Positions 1 through 5,976 of a stretch of 5,976 nt of DNA are shown one piece after another. Both the position numbers and the translations under genes were made by a program. Source of the stretch: Rhizobiaceae bacterium UBA1291 (GTDB taxonomy: Bacteria; Pseudomonadota; Alphaproteobacteria; Rhizobiales; Rhizobiaceae). The stretch covers positions 28,529 to 34,504 of the forward strand of contig DBUL01000096.1 in assembly GCA_002307905.1 (NCBI GenBank). The letters run 5' to 3'. The first letter of the stretch is position 1. Every line of letters starts with the position of its first letter. The notes beneath the pieces are model-generated. The model made no database searches. It was not told the DNA's origin and saw only the letters and a program-made list of their open reading frames with translations.

Positions 1-1
1 T

Positions 2-559
2 CTGATGGAACGCGACCGCCATATCGGAATGTCAGTCAGCGTTACCACGCGCCAGCGCCGTCAGAGTGAGATAGAGGGGGTACATTACCACTTCGTCTCG
101 CCGCGCGAGTTTGAGCGCATGCGCGATTCGGACTCTTTACTGGAATGGGCCGAGGTTCACGGGAACTTCTACGGCACGCCACGGGATCCCGTCGAACTTG
201 CCATGTCGGAAGGTCGCGATATGCTTTTCGATATCGACTGGCAGGGCGCCCAGCAACTGCAGGACAAGATGAAGGCGGACGTCGTGTCGATCTTCATCCT
301 GCCGCCGACTATGGCGGAACTGCAGTCACGCCTGCACCGCCGCGCCGAAGATACCGAGGAGGTTATCCAGACCCGGCTTGCCAATTCCCGGGCGGAAATC
401 TCCCACTGGCGCGAATATGACTATGTGATCGTCAACGACGATCTGGATGCCGCCTTCGATGCCGTGCAGTCGATCGTCAAGGCCGAGCGCCTGCGCCGTG
501 ACCGGCGTCACGGCTTGTTCGACTTCGTCAGCACGCTGGTCGCTTCGGACGGCCAGTGA
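2..559 (+). CDS. gmk: Guanylate kinase, 5'-truncated by the window edge
   Basis: Guanylate kinase phosphorylates GMP (or dGMP) to GDP with ATP in the cytoplasm, an essential step in guanine nucleotide supply. The reading frame is open from base 2, and 185 residues are visible before TGA at 557-559. The GMP-binding part is present: the VSVTTRQRR segment with its conserved arginines, [17 protein letters not shown], and [10 protein letters not shown]. These are followed by the arginine-rich lid (SRLHRRAED) and the C-terminal [13 protein letters not shown] and RLRRDRRHG segments. The N-terminal P-loop that binds ATP is missing and must lie upstream, so the ATG at 5 is internal and not the start; roughly 30-40 residues are absent compared with the usual length of about 205-220. 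It runs convergently to rsmA, with only 45 bp between the two stop codons and no strong terminator hairpin in the gap. Identification is secure. Confidence 0.96.
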   Translation: MMERDRHIGMSVSVTTRQRRQSEIEGVHYHFVSPREFERMRDSDSLLEWAEVHGNFYGTPRDPVELAMSEGRDMLFDIDWQGAQQLQDKMKADVVSIFILPPTMAELQSRLHRRAEDTEEVIQTRLANSRAEISHWREYDYVIVNDDLDAAFDAVQSIVKAERLRRDRRHGLFDFVSTLVASDGQ

Positions 560-604
560 TCGCGATCTGTTCTTGCGATGGCAATTTAGGCTGAGGGCAG
601 TCCG

Positions 605-1432
605 TTACAGCAAATTGGCGATCCGGCAGAATTCCTCGACCGAAAGCGTCTCGGCGCGCCGCGCCGGATCGATGGCGGCCTTGCCGAGCAGCGTCTCGCC
701 ACCGAGCGGCTTGAGGCTCTGGCGCAGCATCTTGCGACGTTGGCCGAAGGCGGCTTGTGTTACGCGTTCGAGCTTCTCCACATCGCAGGGAAGGGGCTCT
801 GCCCTTGGCAGCAGATGCACAACCGACGACGTCACCTTTGGCGGCGGCGTGAAGGCCTGCGGCGGCACCTCGAAGGCCATGTGCGCCTCGGTGCGCCAGC
901 CGCACAGGACGCCGAGCCGGCCATAGTGGTCGTCGCTCTCGTCGGCGACGATACGCAGGCCGACTTCCCTCTGGAACATCAGCGTCAGCGATTGCCAGAA
1001 CGGCGGCCACTTCCTCGGCAGCAGCCAGTTGATCAGCAACTGCGTGCCGACATTGTAGGGCAGATTGGCGATGATCTTGACCGGACCCTCAGGCGCCATC
1101 GCCTCGAAATCGGTCTTCAGCGCATCGCCCTCGATTACCTCGAGGCGTCCGGGATAATAGTCTGCGATTTCGGCGAGTGCCGGCAGGCAGCGCGCGTCGC
1201 GTTCGACGGCGATGACCTTCTTGGCGCCAAGCGACAATATGGCGCGCGTCAGGCCGCCCGGGCCGGGGCCGACCTCGAACACCGTCACGCCTTCCAGCGG
1301 CCCGGCGGTGCGGGCAATCTTTTGCGTAAGGTTGAGGTCGAGCAGGAAGTTCTGGCCGAGAGCCTTGCGCGCGTCGAGCCCGTGGCGGGCGATCACGTCG
1401 CGCAGCGGTGGCAGTCCGTCAATGGCGGCCAT
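605..1432 (-). CDS. rsmA: 16S rRNA (adenine1518-N6/adenine1519-N6)-dimethyltransferase
   Basis: RsmA (KsgA) transfers four methyl groups from S-adenosylmethionine to two adjacent adenines near the 3' end of 16S rRNA, a late step and checkpoint in 30S subunit assembly. In the family, loss gives kasugamycin resistance. The 275-residue protein has the usual length. The N-terminal GQNFL segment is at residues 26-30, the SAM-binding loop VGPGPGGLT at 54-62, an acidic ribose-binding position in AVERD at 75-79, EGDAL at 101-105, and the catalytic NLPYNV motif at 123-128. The C-terminal [12 protein letters not shown] segment and the basic [17 protein letters not shown] helix are typical of KsgA/Dim1 proteins. 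The ATG at 1432-1430 overlaps the pdxA stop by one base (TGATG). No good Shine-Dalgarno sequence precedes it, so translation is probably coupled to pdxA. It appears to be the last gene of the minus-strand cluster. Confidence 0.97.
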   Translation of the reverse strand: MAAIDGLPPLRDVIARHGLDARKALGQNFLLDLNLTQKIARTAGPLEGVTVFEVGPGPGGLTRAILSLGAKKVIAVERDARCLPALAEIADYYPGRLEVIEGDALKTDFEAMAPEGPVKIIANLPYNVGTQLLINWLLPRKWPPFWQSLTLMFQREVGLRIVADESDDHYGRLGVLCGWRTEAHMAFEVPPQAFTPPPKVTSSVVHLLPRAEPLPCDVEKLERVTQAAFGQRRKMLRQSLKPLGGETLLGKAAIDPARRAETLSVEEFCRIANLL

Positions 1433-2457
1433 CAGGTTTTTGCTTCGCTCGTCCGGCTGATCTCGTCGGCGAGTTTCAGCGCCGCAATCAGACTGTCCTC
1501 GCGGGCGATTCCCTGGCCGGCGATCCCGAAGGCAGTGCCGTGGTCCGGTGAGGTCCGGACGAAGGGGAGCCCGAGCGTGACATTGACCGAATCATCGAAG
1601 CCGAGCGCCTTGACAGGGATCAGCGCCTGATCGTGATACATGCAGATGGCGACGTCGTAGCGCCGGCGGGCATCGTCATGGAACATGGTATCGGCCGGTA
1701 GCGGACCAAACGCATCAATGCCCTCGCCGCGCAGCTTCATGATGGCCGGATGGATGACGTCCTCGTCCTCATGGCCGATCGCGCCACCTTCGCCGGCATG
1801 TGGGTTGAGCCCGGCGACAGCGAGACGGGGATGGGCAATGCCGAAACGGTTCTTCAGATCTCTGGCGACGATCCGGCAGGTCTCGATGATCGCTGCCTCT
1901 GTGAGCGCGCCGGGCACGTCCTTGATCGGGATGTGGATCGTCACGGGTACGGCTCGGACCTTGGGGCCTGCCAGCATCATCACCGGGCGATAGGTCTCGC
2001 CGGTGCTGCGCCTCGCGAGCTCGGCGAGGAATTCGGTGTGACCGGGAAACGCGAACCCCGCTTCGTAGAGCACGGATTTGGCAATCGGATTGGTGACCAT
2101 GGCGCGCGCCTTGCCGTCGAAGCAGAGCTGCACGGCGGTCTCGATGGCCGCTATCGTGCTCTTGGCATTGGCGACGTGCGGCTCGCCGGCAACGACATCG
2201 AAGCCGATCGGAACGGGGAGAACGGGAAGCGCCTTGTCGAACACGCCGAACGCGCCGCCTGCATCCGTTTCCTTGAGCGGTACATCGAGGTCGAGCTGGC
2301 GTGCGCGAACTGCAAGCACAGCCGGATCCCCGATGAAGAGAAAGGGCGGCAATTGGGATTCCGCCCGCTTCACCCATGCGCCGAGCGCAATGTCGGGACC
2401 GATGCCTGCCGGGTCGCCCTGGCTAAGCGCAAGAGGAAGGTGGTCGGCAGAGGTCAT
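1432..2457 (-). CDS. pdxA: 4-hydroxythreonine-4-phosphate dehydrogenase
   Basis: PdxA oxidises 4-phosphohydroxy-L-threonine with NAD(P)+. The product decarboxylates to 3-amino-2-oxopropyl phosphate, which PdxJ condenses with deoxyxylulose phosphate to give pyridoxine 5'-phosphate (DXP-dependent vitamin B6 route, cytoplasm). The 341-residue protein is full length. It carries the N-terminal [14 protein letters not shown] signature (12-25), TNPIAK (122-127), and the substrate-binding PGHTEFL (138-144). Three histidines match the divalent-metal ligands of the family: H175 in TIHIP, H220 in LNPHAGE, and H275 in MYHDQALIP. The C-terminal [16 protein letters not shown] segment (299-314) is also classic. 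The ATG at 2457 lies 12 bp after the surA-like stop and has only a weak purine stretch upstream. Its TGA overlaps the rsmA ATG. Rhizobia may carry additional pdxA-like paralogues, but the surA-rsmA context marks this one as the housekeeping copy. Confidence 0.97.
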   Translation of the reverse strand: MTSADHLPLALSQGDPAGIGPDIALGAWVKRAESQLPPFLFIGDPAVLAVRARQLDLDVPLKETDAGGAFGVFDKALPVLPVPIGFDVVAGEPHVANAKSTIAAIETAVQLCFDGKARAMVTNPIAKSVLYEAGFAFPGHTEFLAELARRSTGETYRPVMMLAGPKVRAVPVTIHIPIKDVPGALTEAAIIETCRIVARDLKNRFGIAHPRLAVAGLNPHAGEGGAIGHEDEDVIHPAIMKLRGEGIDAFGPLPADTMFHDDARRRYDVAICMYHDQALIPVKALGFDDSVNVTLGLPFVRTSPDHGTAFGIAGQGIAREDSLIAALKLADEISRTSEAKT

Positions 2458-2469
2458 CCGGTGCTCGGC

Positions 2470-3411
2470 TCAGTTGTTGGCGATCTGTGCTTTCGAGCGC
2501 AGTTCTTCCAGATATTTCTTGGCATTCGGGTTGTCGTCCTGCTTTTCCTTGCCGAGGTCCTCGGCGCGGAAAACGACTTCCGCTGCGACATCGTCCGAGA
2601 CCTGGCGCTGGTTGCAGATCGCCAGATATTCGACGCCGCGCTCGGTCACGCGCGTACCGGTCGTCCCGCCAGTAGCCTTCTCGATCAGCGGCTTCCAGTC
2701 TGGCGGCAGCTCGGGTTCGAGTACGCGGCCGAGATTGCGGATCGAGACATCCAGATAATTCTTGGCGAAGGCCATGGCGCCGTCGCAGCCTGGAAATTTG
2801 GCACGCGAGGCTTCGGCTTCTGCCTTGCGCTTGCCGACAATGCCTTTCTTCGAGGCCGGAACCACGAATATGACCTGCTTCAGGAAGTACTCGGTGGTCA
2901 CCGGCTTCTCTTTGTTCTCCAGAAGGCGGGTGACGAGTTCCTGGTTCGACAGCTTGTTCTTTGAACCGTAGCGGGCATTGACGAGGCGAGGCCAGCTCAT
3001 CGATACGGCGATATAAGCCTTGAAGTGCTCGACCCCGACACCAGCCTGGCCCAGGATCGTGTCCATCTGCTGGGGCGAAAGCTTGTTGCCGGAGGCGAAA
3101 CGCGCATAGGCGGCATCAACATCGGACGTGCTGACCGACATGCCGACACGAGCGATTTCCTGCCGCTTTAGAGCTTCGTCAATCAGCTCTTGCTTGGCGA
3201 TCTGGTTCAAATTGCCGGTGCGGCGCTGCAGGCGAAGGAAGGCGACACGCCGCGAGACATCACCATTGGTAATGGCCGCCTTGTTGACGACGGCGACGAC
3301 CTGGCTGGCAGCCTGAGCAACGTTGCCGACGGTCGCGTCACCCGCAACAATCGCCAGCGCAACCGCGCAGGCGAGCAGCAACCGCTTCCCCTTCTTTGCA
3401 ATGGCCATCAT
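2470..3411 (-). CDS. surA: SurA-like periplasmic chaperone with a divergent parvulin domain
   Basis: This is probably a periplasmic chaperone for unfolded outer-membrane proteins, named from its position and SurA N-domain similarity. From the chosen start it is 313 residues, against about 428 in E. coli SurA. A basic n-region (AIAKKGKR) and hydrophobic stretch (11-23) form a signal peptide with likely cleavage after VAQA at 34. Next come VVAVVNKAAITNGDV (38-52), the strand and helix start typical of SurA, and a helical NQIAKQELIDEALKRQEIAR segment (69-88). Residues about 172-272 resemble one parvulin domain (EYFLKQVIF at the start, NLGRVLEPELPPDW at 226-239, ERGVEYLAICNQR near the end), but the usual histidines are absent. 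A charged tail ends in YLEELRSKAQI. The tandem ATG at 3411 and 3408 follows GGAAAGGAAG; AAGGA sits 5 nt before the second ATG, so 3408 is equally possible. The open frame reaches back to 3528, but starts there would spoil the signal peptide. It sits between lptD and pdxA as in E. coli. Confidence 0.87.
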   Translation of the reverse strand: MMAIAKKGKRLLLACAVALAIVAGDATVGNVAQAASQVVAVVNKAAITNGDVSRRVAFLRLQRRTGNLNQIAKQELIDEALKRQEIARVGMSVSTSDVDAAYARFASGNKLSPQQMDTILGQAGVGVEHFKAYIAVSMSWPRLVNARYGSKNKLSNQELVTRLLENKEKPVTTEYFLKQVIFVVPASKKGIVGKRKAEAEASRAKFPGCDGAMAFAKNYLDVSIRNLGRVLEPELPPDWKPLIEKATGGTTGTRVTERGVEYLAICNQRQVSDDVAAEVVFRAEDLGKEKQDDNPNAKKYLEELRSKAQIANN

Positions 3412-3413
3412 CT

Positions 3414-3421
3414 TCCTTTCC
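3414..3421 (-). promoter_or_regulatory. Ribosome binding site of the surA-like gene
   Basis: The minus strand reads GGAAAGGA just ahead of two consecutive in-frame ATG codons (3411 and 3408). The AAGGA part is 2 nt from the first ATG and 5 nt from the second, while the leading GGA is 7 nt from the first. It supports a start at one of these two codons over the upstream in-frame ATGs at 3528 and 3444. Confidence 0.7.
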
Positions 3422-3468
3422 AGCAGGAGCAACAGCGTGCTCATCCCGCCTAAACATAGTCCGGTCAA

Positions 3469-3496
3469 AGTATAATCTGTCGCACCGATTGCACAA
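3469..3496 (-). promoter_or_regulatory. Candidate sigma-70-type promoter upstream of the surA-like gene
   Basis: On the minus strand TTGTGC (3496-3491) and TATACT (3474-3469) are separated by 16 bp, close to the TTGACA/TATAAT consensus. Transcription would begin near 3462, leaving a leader of about 50 nt before the ATG. This is the only gap in the cluster large enough to hold a promoter, and lptD ends just upstream. A short inverted repeat, GCACA-ATC-TGTGC on the plus strand at 3491-3503, covers the -35 element. Seen in sequence only; a promoter of this quality can occur by chance. Confidence 0.4.
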
Positions 3497-3556
3497 TCTG
3501 TGCGGCGAAACAATGACGCTGCCAGCAATTGCGAGGGGCTTAGCCGGGAACCAGCC

Positions 3557-5902
3557 TCAATTGAACCCAGTCAACTCCGTATCGCCAATCTTGACGTCGC
3601 CGAGCGTACGGAAGGTTAGGCGTGCGCCGATCGACCAGTCGCTCGCCGATTCCTCTTCGGGATCGTACTTGTCCGAGTAGACGAGTGAGAACACCGTGCA
3701 TTCGTCGGCGTAGGAGATGCCGATGCCCTTGCGGTTAATGATGCTATCGTCGATGTCCCAGGTAATCGACCCGAACAGCGACCAATACTCGCTGACCTTG
3801 ATTGAACTCGCAGACTGGATTTCGTCATTGCGCGCTGCCAATCCGTATTCGGGTTGTGCCGCGATCTGCGTGTAGGTCAAGCTCGTCTGAAGCGTCTCGT
3901 TGGAGAAGGAAACATTTGCATCAGCGCGGCGCAGCGCCAGGGTTCGCTCATCGAGGCGGACATTGGTTGCGACCGACAGGCCATTGGGCATATCGACGCC
4001 AGCCATCCCCACAAGGTCCGAGCGGGAGGTCTCGAGGCCGGAATCGGTGCCGGCCTTGACGAGATCGTCGGTGGCAAAGGAGTTCAGGCCGGCGATATGG
4101 TAGGATTGGCCAAACACGCCGCGTACGCCGAAGCCGTTGTCGAAAGAACCGGTATAGCGCAAGCCGACATTGGCACGGGTGCCCCCCTCGACCCGGTCAT
4201 AGCCGGAGAATCTGTCGCGATCGAAAAGGTTGGTCGCATCGAAGACAAAGCTCTGCGCGTCCTCGTTCGGAAGACGACCAGCCAGTTGCTCGTCGTTGCG
4301 CGCATAGATCTGGGCGATTGGCTCAATGATATGGCTGCTGTTGTTGGTCGTAATCAGCAGCGGGTAGCGAGCCTCGAGCCCCGCCGTCAGCATGTAGCGG
4401 GTTTCAGCCGTCTGTGAGGTGACGTTTCCGGTGTAGTCGGCTGGTGCATTGACGTCCAGGCCGTAGGCGTCGCCGCGGGCGGCAAGCAGCGGCGTCAGTT
4501 GCAGGCCACCTGGCACGCTGAGGGTGCGCTTCCATTCAAGTTCGCCGGTCAGACGGCTCGAAGTGCCTTTGAGGCCGGGGAAACGATCGTCGATGCCATC
4601 GCCATCGACGTCGAGTTCGTCAGACTTGAAGCGGGACAGGGCGGTGAAGTTCAGATTGCCGGAAAGCTGGCCTCCGGCGACCGGTTCGGGAGCATAGTAG
4701 GCATAGTCCACCGAGGGCAGCACCGTTGGCTGCATTTTTTCGGCATTGTTCTGAGGGTCGGCGTTCTGGACGTCGAAGTAGTAGCCGCGCATGTCGAAGG
4801 AATTGCGCTTGCCGAGTCCCGTCAGGTAGACTTGATTAGTGTGGGTGGTGTCGTCGAGCCCTTCGAGGCTGTAGGTCCGGGCGAAATTATTGTCGCTCTG
4901 AAGCATGACGTCCCAGCCGAAGCTCCAGCGCGGGTTGATCACGAACTTGCCTTCGGACGCCACCATGCCGCGCAGGTCCCGATCGGCGTCGCTGGTCCCT
5001 GCGTCGAAGTTTTCGCGGTTCAACTGGTCAATGCCGGCCGCACGGAACGATGCGGTGCCGTTCTCGAAGCGCTGGCGGATTTCAGCCTCCAGCAGAACGC
5101 CCTGGCTGGTTAGGCCGGTCGCCTTGACGGTCGCGTCGCGATGGTTCGAAATGGCGAAATAATAGGGAACCGTAAGGCCGAAGCCGAGGTTTTCCGAGGT
5201 GCGCATCACGGGGAAGAGAAAGCCGGATTTGCGCTTGACCGTGTGGTCGGGCACTTCGATCGCTGGCAGGACGGCGATCGTGCGGCCGAACAGTTCGAAG
5301 CGGGCCTTCTCCAGCCGCACCGTGTGCTTCTCGCCGTTCTGGATCACCCGCTCGGCCTTGACCTGCCAAAGCGGCGGACGTTCCGGATGATCAGCGCATG
5401 GCAGGCAGGCGGTGTAGACCCCCTTGTTGAGGATCATGTCCCGACCGTCCACGCGCTCGCCGCTCTCCGCGGCCAGCCGGGTATTGTCGGTCGTCTCGAT
5501 TCGCAGTGCCTTGACGAAGCCGTCGGCGAAATTGTCGGTCACGTCGAGCGTGTCCGCATACATGCGGTTACCGCCGGGCTCGACCAGTTCAATGTTGCCG
5601 GAGGCCGTCATGCGGCCGGTCTTCTGGTCGTAGACAACCTTGCTGGCGACCATCTGGTAGCCGCCGTAGTTGATCTGCACGCCACCGATCGCGGTTACGC
5701 GTTCAGCGTCACGGTCATAGACCAGTTCATTGGCTGCCAGCAGGAGCTTTGCATCTTCGGGAATACCAGTTGTGAGCGCGGGGGCTGGCTGGCCATCCTG
5801 GGCGCGTGCGACGACGGCCGGTGACACCAATGCGCACACGGCAACTCCCGTCAGCAGGGCTAGGGCTAGCCTTCTGATATTCTCGCGGTCACTTACCGCC
5901 AC
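3557..5902 (-). CDS. lptD: LPS assembly outer-membrane protein LptD (OstA/Imp)
   Basis: LptD is the outer-membrane barrel of the LptD-LptE translocon, which receives LPS from the LptA bridge and inserts it in the outer leaflet. The 781-residue product (E. coli 784) begins with a signal peptide (hydrophobic 12-32, cleavage likely after ARA at 34). Then comes an OstA/LptA-like beta-jellyroll domain, about 50-165, with the repeated pattern ANELVYDRDAERVTAIGGV and VVYDQKTGRMTASGNIEL. YTACLPC (163-169) follows, then RKSGFLFPV (224-232) and LPYYFAI-like TVPYYFAIS (244-252) entering the barrel, which is rich in alternating aromatic and polar residues. Near the end, SIGARLTFRTL looks like the final beta-strand, with a short tail ending GFN. 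Mature cysteines are only C166, C169 and C735. I chose GTG at 5902-5900 because AGGAGG lies 7 nt upstream and the start overlaps the lptG TAG (TAGTG). The in-frame ATG at 5968 would fall inside lptG and place 22 non-signal-like residues in front. Confidence 0.95.
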   Translation of the reverse strand: MAVSDRENIRRLALALLTGVAVCALVSPAVVARAQDGQPAPALTTGIPEDAKLLLAANELVYDRDAERVTAIGGVQINYGGYQMVASKVVYDQKTGRMTASGNIELVEPGGNRMYADTLDVTDNFADGFVKALRIETTDNTRLAAESGERVDGRDMILNKGVYTACLPCADHPERPPLWQVKAERVIQNGEKHTVRLEKARFELFGRTIAVLPAIEVPDHTVKRKSGFLFPVMRTSENLGFGLTVPYYFAISNHRDATVKATGLTSQGVLLEAEIRQRFENGTASFRAAGIDQLNRENFDAGTSDADRDLRGMVASEGKFVINPRWSFGWDVMLQSDNNFARTYSLEGLDDTTHTNQVYLTGLGKRNSFDMRGYYFDVQNADPQNNAEKMQPTVLPSVDYAYYAPEPVAGGQLSGNLNFTALSRFKSDELDVDGDGIDDRFPGLKGTSSRLTGELEWKRTLSVPGGLQLTPLLAARGDAYGLDVNAPADYTGNVTSQTAETRYMLTAGLEARYPLLITTNNSSHIIEPIAQIYARNDEQLAGRLPNEDAQSFVFDATNLFDRDRFSGYDRVEGGTRANVGLRYTGSFDNGFGVRGVFGQSYHIAGLNSFATDDLVKAGTDSGLETSRSDLVGMAGVDMPNGLSVATNVRLDERTLALRRADANVSFSNETLQTSLTYTQIAAQPEYGLAARNDEIQSASSIKVSEYWSLFGSITWDIDDSIINRKGIGISYADECTVFSLVYSDKYDPEEESASDWSIGARLTFRTLGDVKIGDTELTGFN

Positions 5903-5976
5903 TAACCATCCTCCTGATGAAGCAGGATTGTCGCTCCCAAGGCCATCGCCACGACGACTGGAACCCAAGCCGCATT
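5902..5976 (-). CDS. lptG: C-terminal end of LPS export permease LptG (partial)
   Basis: An open minus-strand frame enters from the right edge and ends with TAG at 5904-5902. The 24 visible residues begin NAAWVPVVVAMALGATILL and finish HQEDG: a hydrophobic segment long enough for most of a transmembrane helix and a short polar tail. This suits the last membrane helix of a YjgP/YjgQ-family permease such as LptG, the inner-membrane subunit that, with LptF and the LptB ATPase, extracts LPS and passes it to LptC. The family call rests on this short hydrophobic end and on the usual rhizobial order lptF-lptG-lptD as I recall it, not on a diagnostic motif. The stop codon shares one base with the lptD GTG, and the lptD Shine-Dalgarno lies inside this coding sequence, so the two are probably translationally coupled. 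The start and most of the gene are outside the window. Confidence 0.75.
   Translation of the reverse strand, partial: NAAWVPVVVAMALGATILLHQEDG
5910..5915 (-). promoter_or_regulatory. Ribosome binding site of lptD
   Basis: A perfect AGGAGG read on the minus strand sits 7 nt before the GTG start of lptD at 5902 and lies within the last codons of lptG. It decides the start: an ATG lying directly after it is out of frame with lptD and would give only six codons, while the in-frame ATG at 5968 has no comparable site. Confidence 0.85.

Larger units (their letters stand above)
3412..3556. other. lptD-surA intergenic region (about 145 bp)
   Basis: This is the longest non-coding stretch in the window. 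It contains the surA ribosome binding site, the candidate promoter at 3469-3496, and two copies of AATCTGT (3474-3480 and 3495-3501) 21 bp apart. Just after the lptD stop, GAGGCT (3558-3553, minus strand) can pair with AGCC-CC-TC (3540-3533) with a two-base bulge, but no T-run follows. I therefore do not call a terminator, and read-through from lptD into surA remains likely. Confidence 0.6.

Noticed and set aside
5..559. ATG at position 5 as the start of gmk.
   Set aside because: The frame is open further upstream, and the essential ATP-binding P-loop would be missing; this is an internal methionine of a gene cut by the window edge.
559..579. Inverted repeat ATCGC...GCGAT between gmk and rsmA as a terminator.
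   Set aside because: The stem is only 5 bp with an 11-nt loop and no T-run on either strand; too weak to call.
740..1630. A 296-codon plus-strand open frame opposite rsmA and the end of pdxA.
   Set aside because: It is a shadow of rsmA, whose motifs are unmistakable; the antisense product is rich in R, A, G and Q with no domain.
1750..2964. A 404-codon plus-strand open frame opposite pdxA and the surA-like gene.
   Set aside because: It runs across the pdxA-surA junction antisense to two well-recognised genes, has no recognisable domain, and its composition is the complement of high-GC coding sequence, where long antisense frames are common.
3367..3378. A lipobox-like LLAC at residues 12-15 of the SurA-like protein.
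   Set aside because: The cysteine is in the first half of the hydrophobic stretch, which continues to residue 23, and a good signal peptidase I site (VAQA) follows; a lipoprotein is unlikely.
3412..3528. An N-terminal extension of the surA-like protein from ATG at 3528 or 3444.
   Set aside because: The extension would precede a clean signal peptide, and the ribosome binding site sits directly before 3411/3408. The candidate promoter would also lie inside the extended coding sequence.
5891..5909. ATG at 5909 right after AGGAGG as a small upstream frame.
   Set aside because: It gives only six codons and has no spacer after the ribosome binding site; the GTG 7 nt downstream fits lptD.

Overview
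The window is an ordinary core-genome segment of an alphaproteobacterium, most likely Rhizobiales of the Rhizobium/Sinorhizobium/Agrobacterium type. This rests on the high-GC codon use, the wording of the Gmk, RsmA and PdxA proteins as I remember the rhizobial family members, and the gene order. The order and family are fairly safe; the genus is a guess. I see no mobile element, CRISPR array, tRNA, rRNA or phage gene.

Layout on the minus strand, in direction of transcription (right to left): the last 24 codons of lptG (LPS-transport permease), lptD (LPS assembly porin), a surA-like periplasmic chaperone gene, pdxA (vitamin B6 synthesis) and rsmA/ksgA (16S rRNA dimethylation). On the plus strand at the left edge lies the 3' part of gmk (guanylate kinase), convergent with rsmA across a 45-bp gap. 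The genes are packed: lptG and lptD share one base (TAGTG), surA and pdxA are 12 bp apart, and pdxA and rsmA share one base (TGATG). The only larger gap is about 145 bp between lptD and surA. It holds a candidate promoter, so the cluster may be transcribed both as one long unit and from surA onward.

Functionally the cluster joins outer-membrane biogenesis (LptG extracts LPS from the inner membrane, LptD inserts it in the outer leaflet, and the SurA-like protein probably escorts outer-membrane proteins such as LptD) with two housekeeping enzymes. The lptD-surA-pdxA-rsmA order is the same as in Escherichia coli, where apaG and apaH follow. Here rsmA is instead the last gene before convergent gmk.

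I did not find a new system. The points worth a second look are modest: an LptD start codon (GTG) fixed by the overlap with lptG, a reduced cysteine set and an acidic DxDxDG loop in LptD, a SurA-like protein whose parvulin domain looks degenerate, and the candidate promoter with spaced repeats ahead of it.
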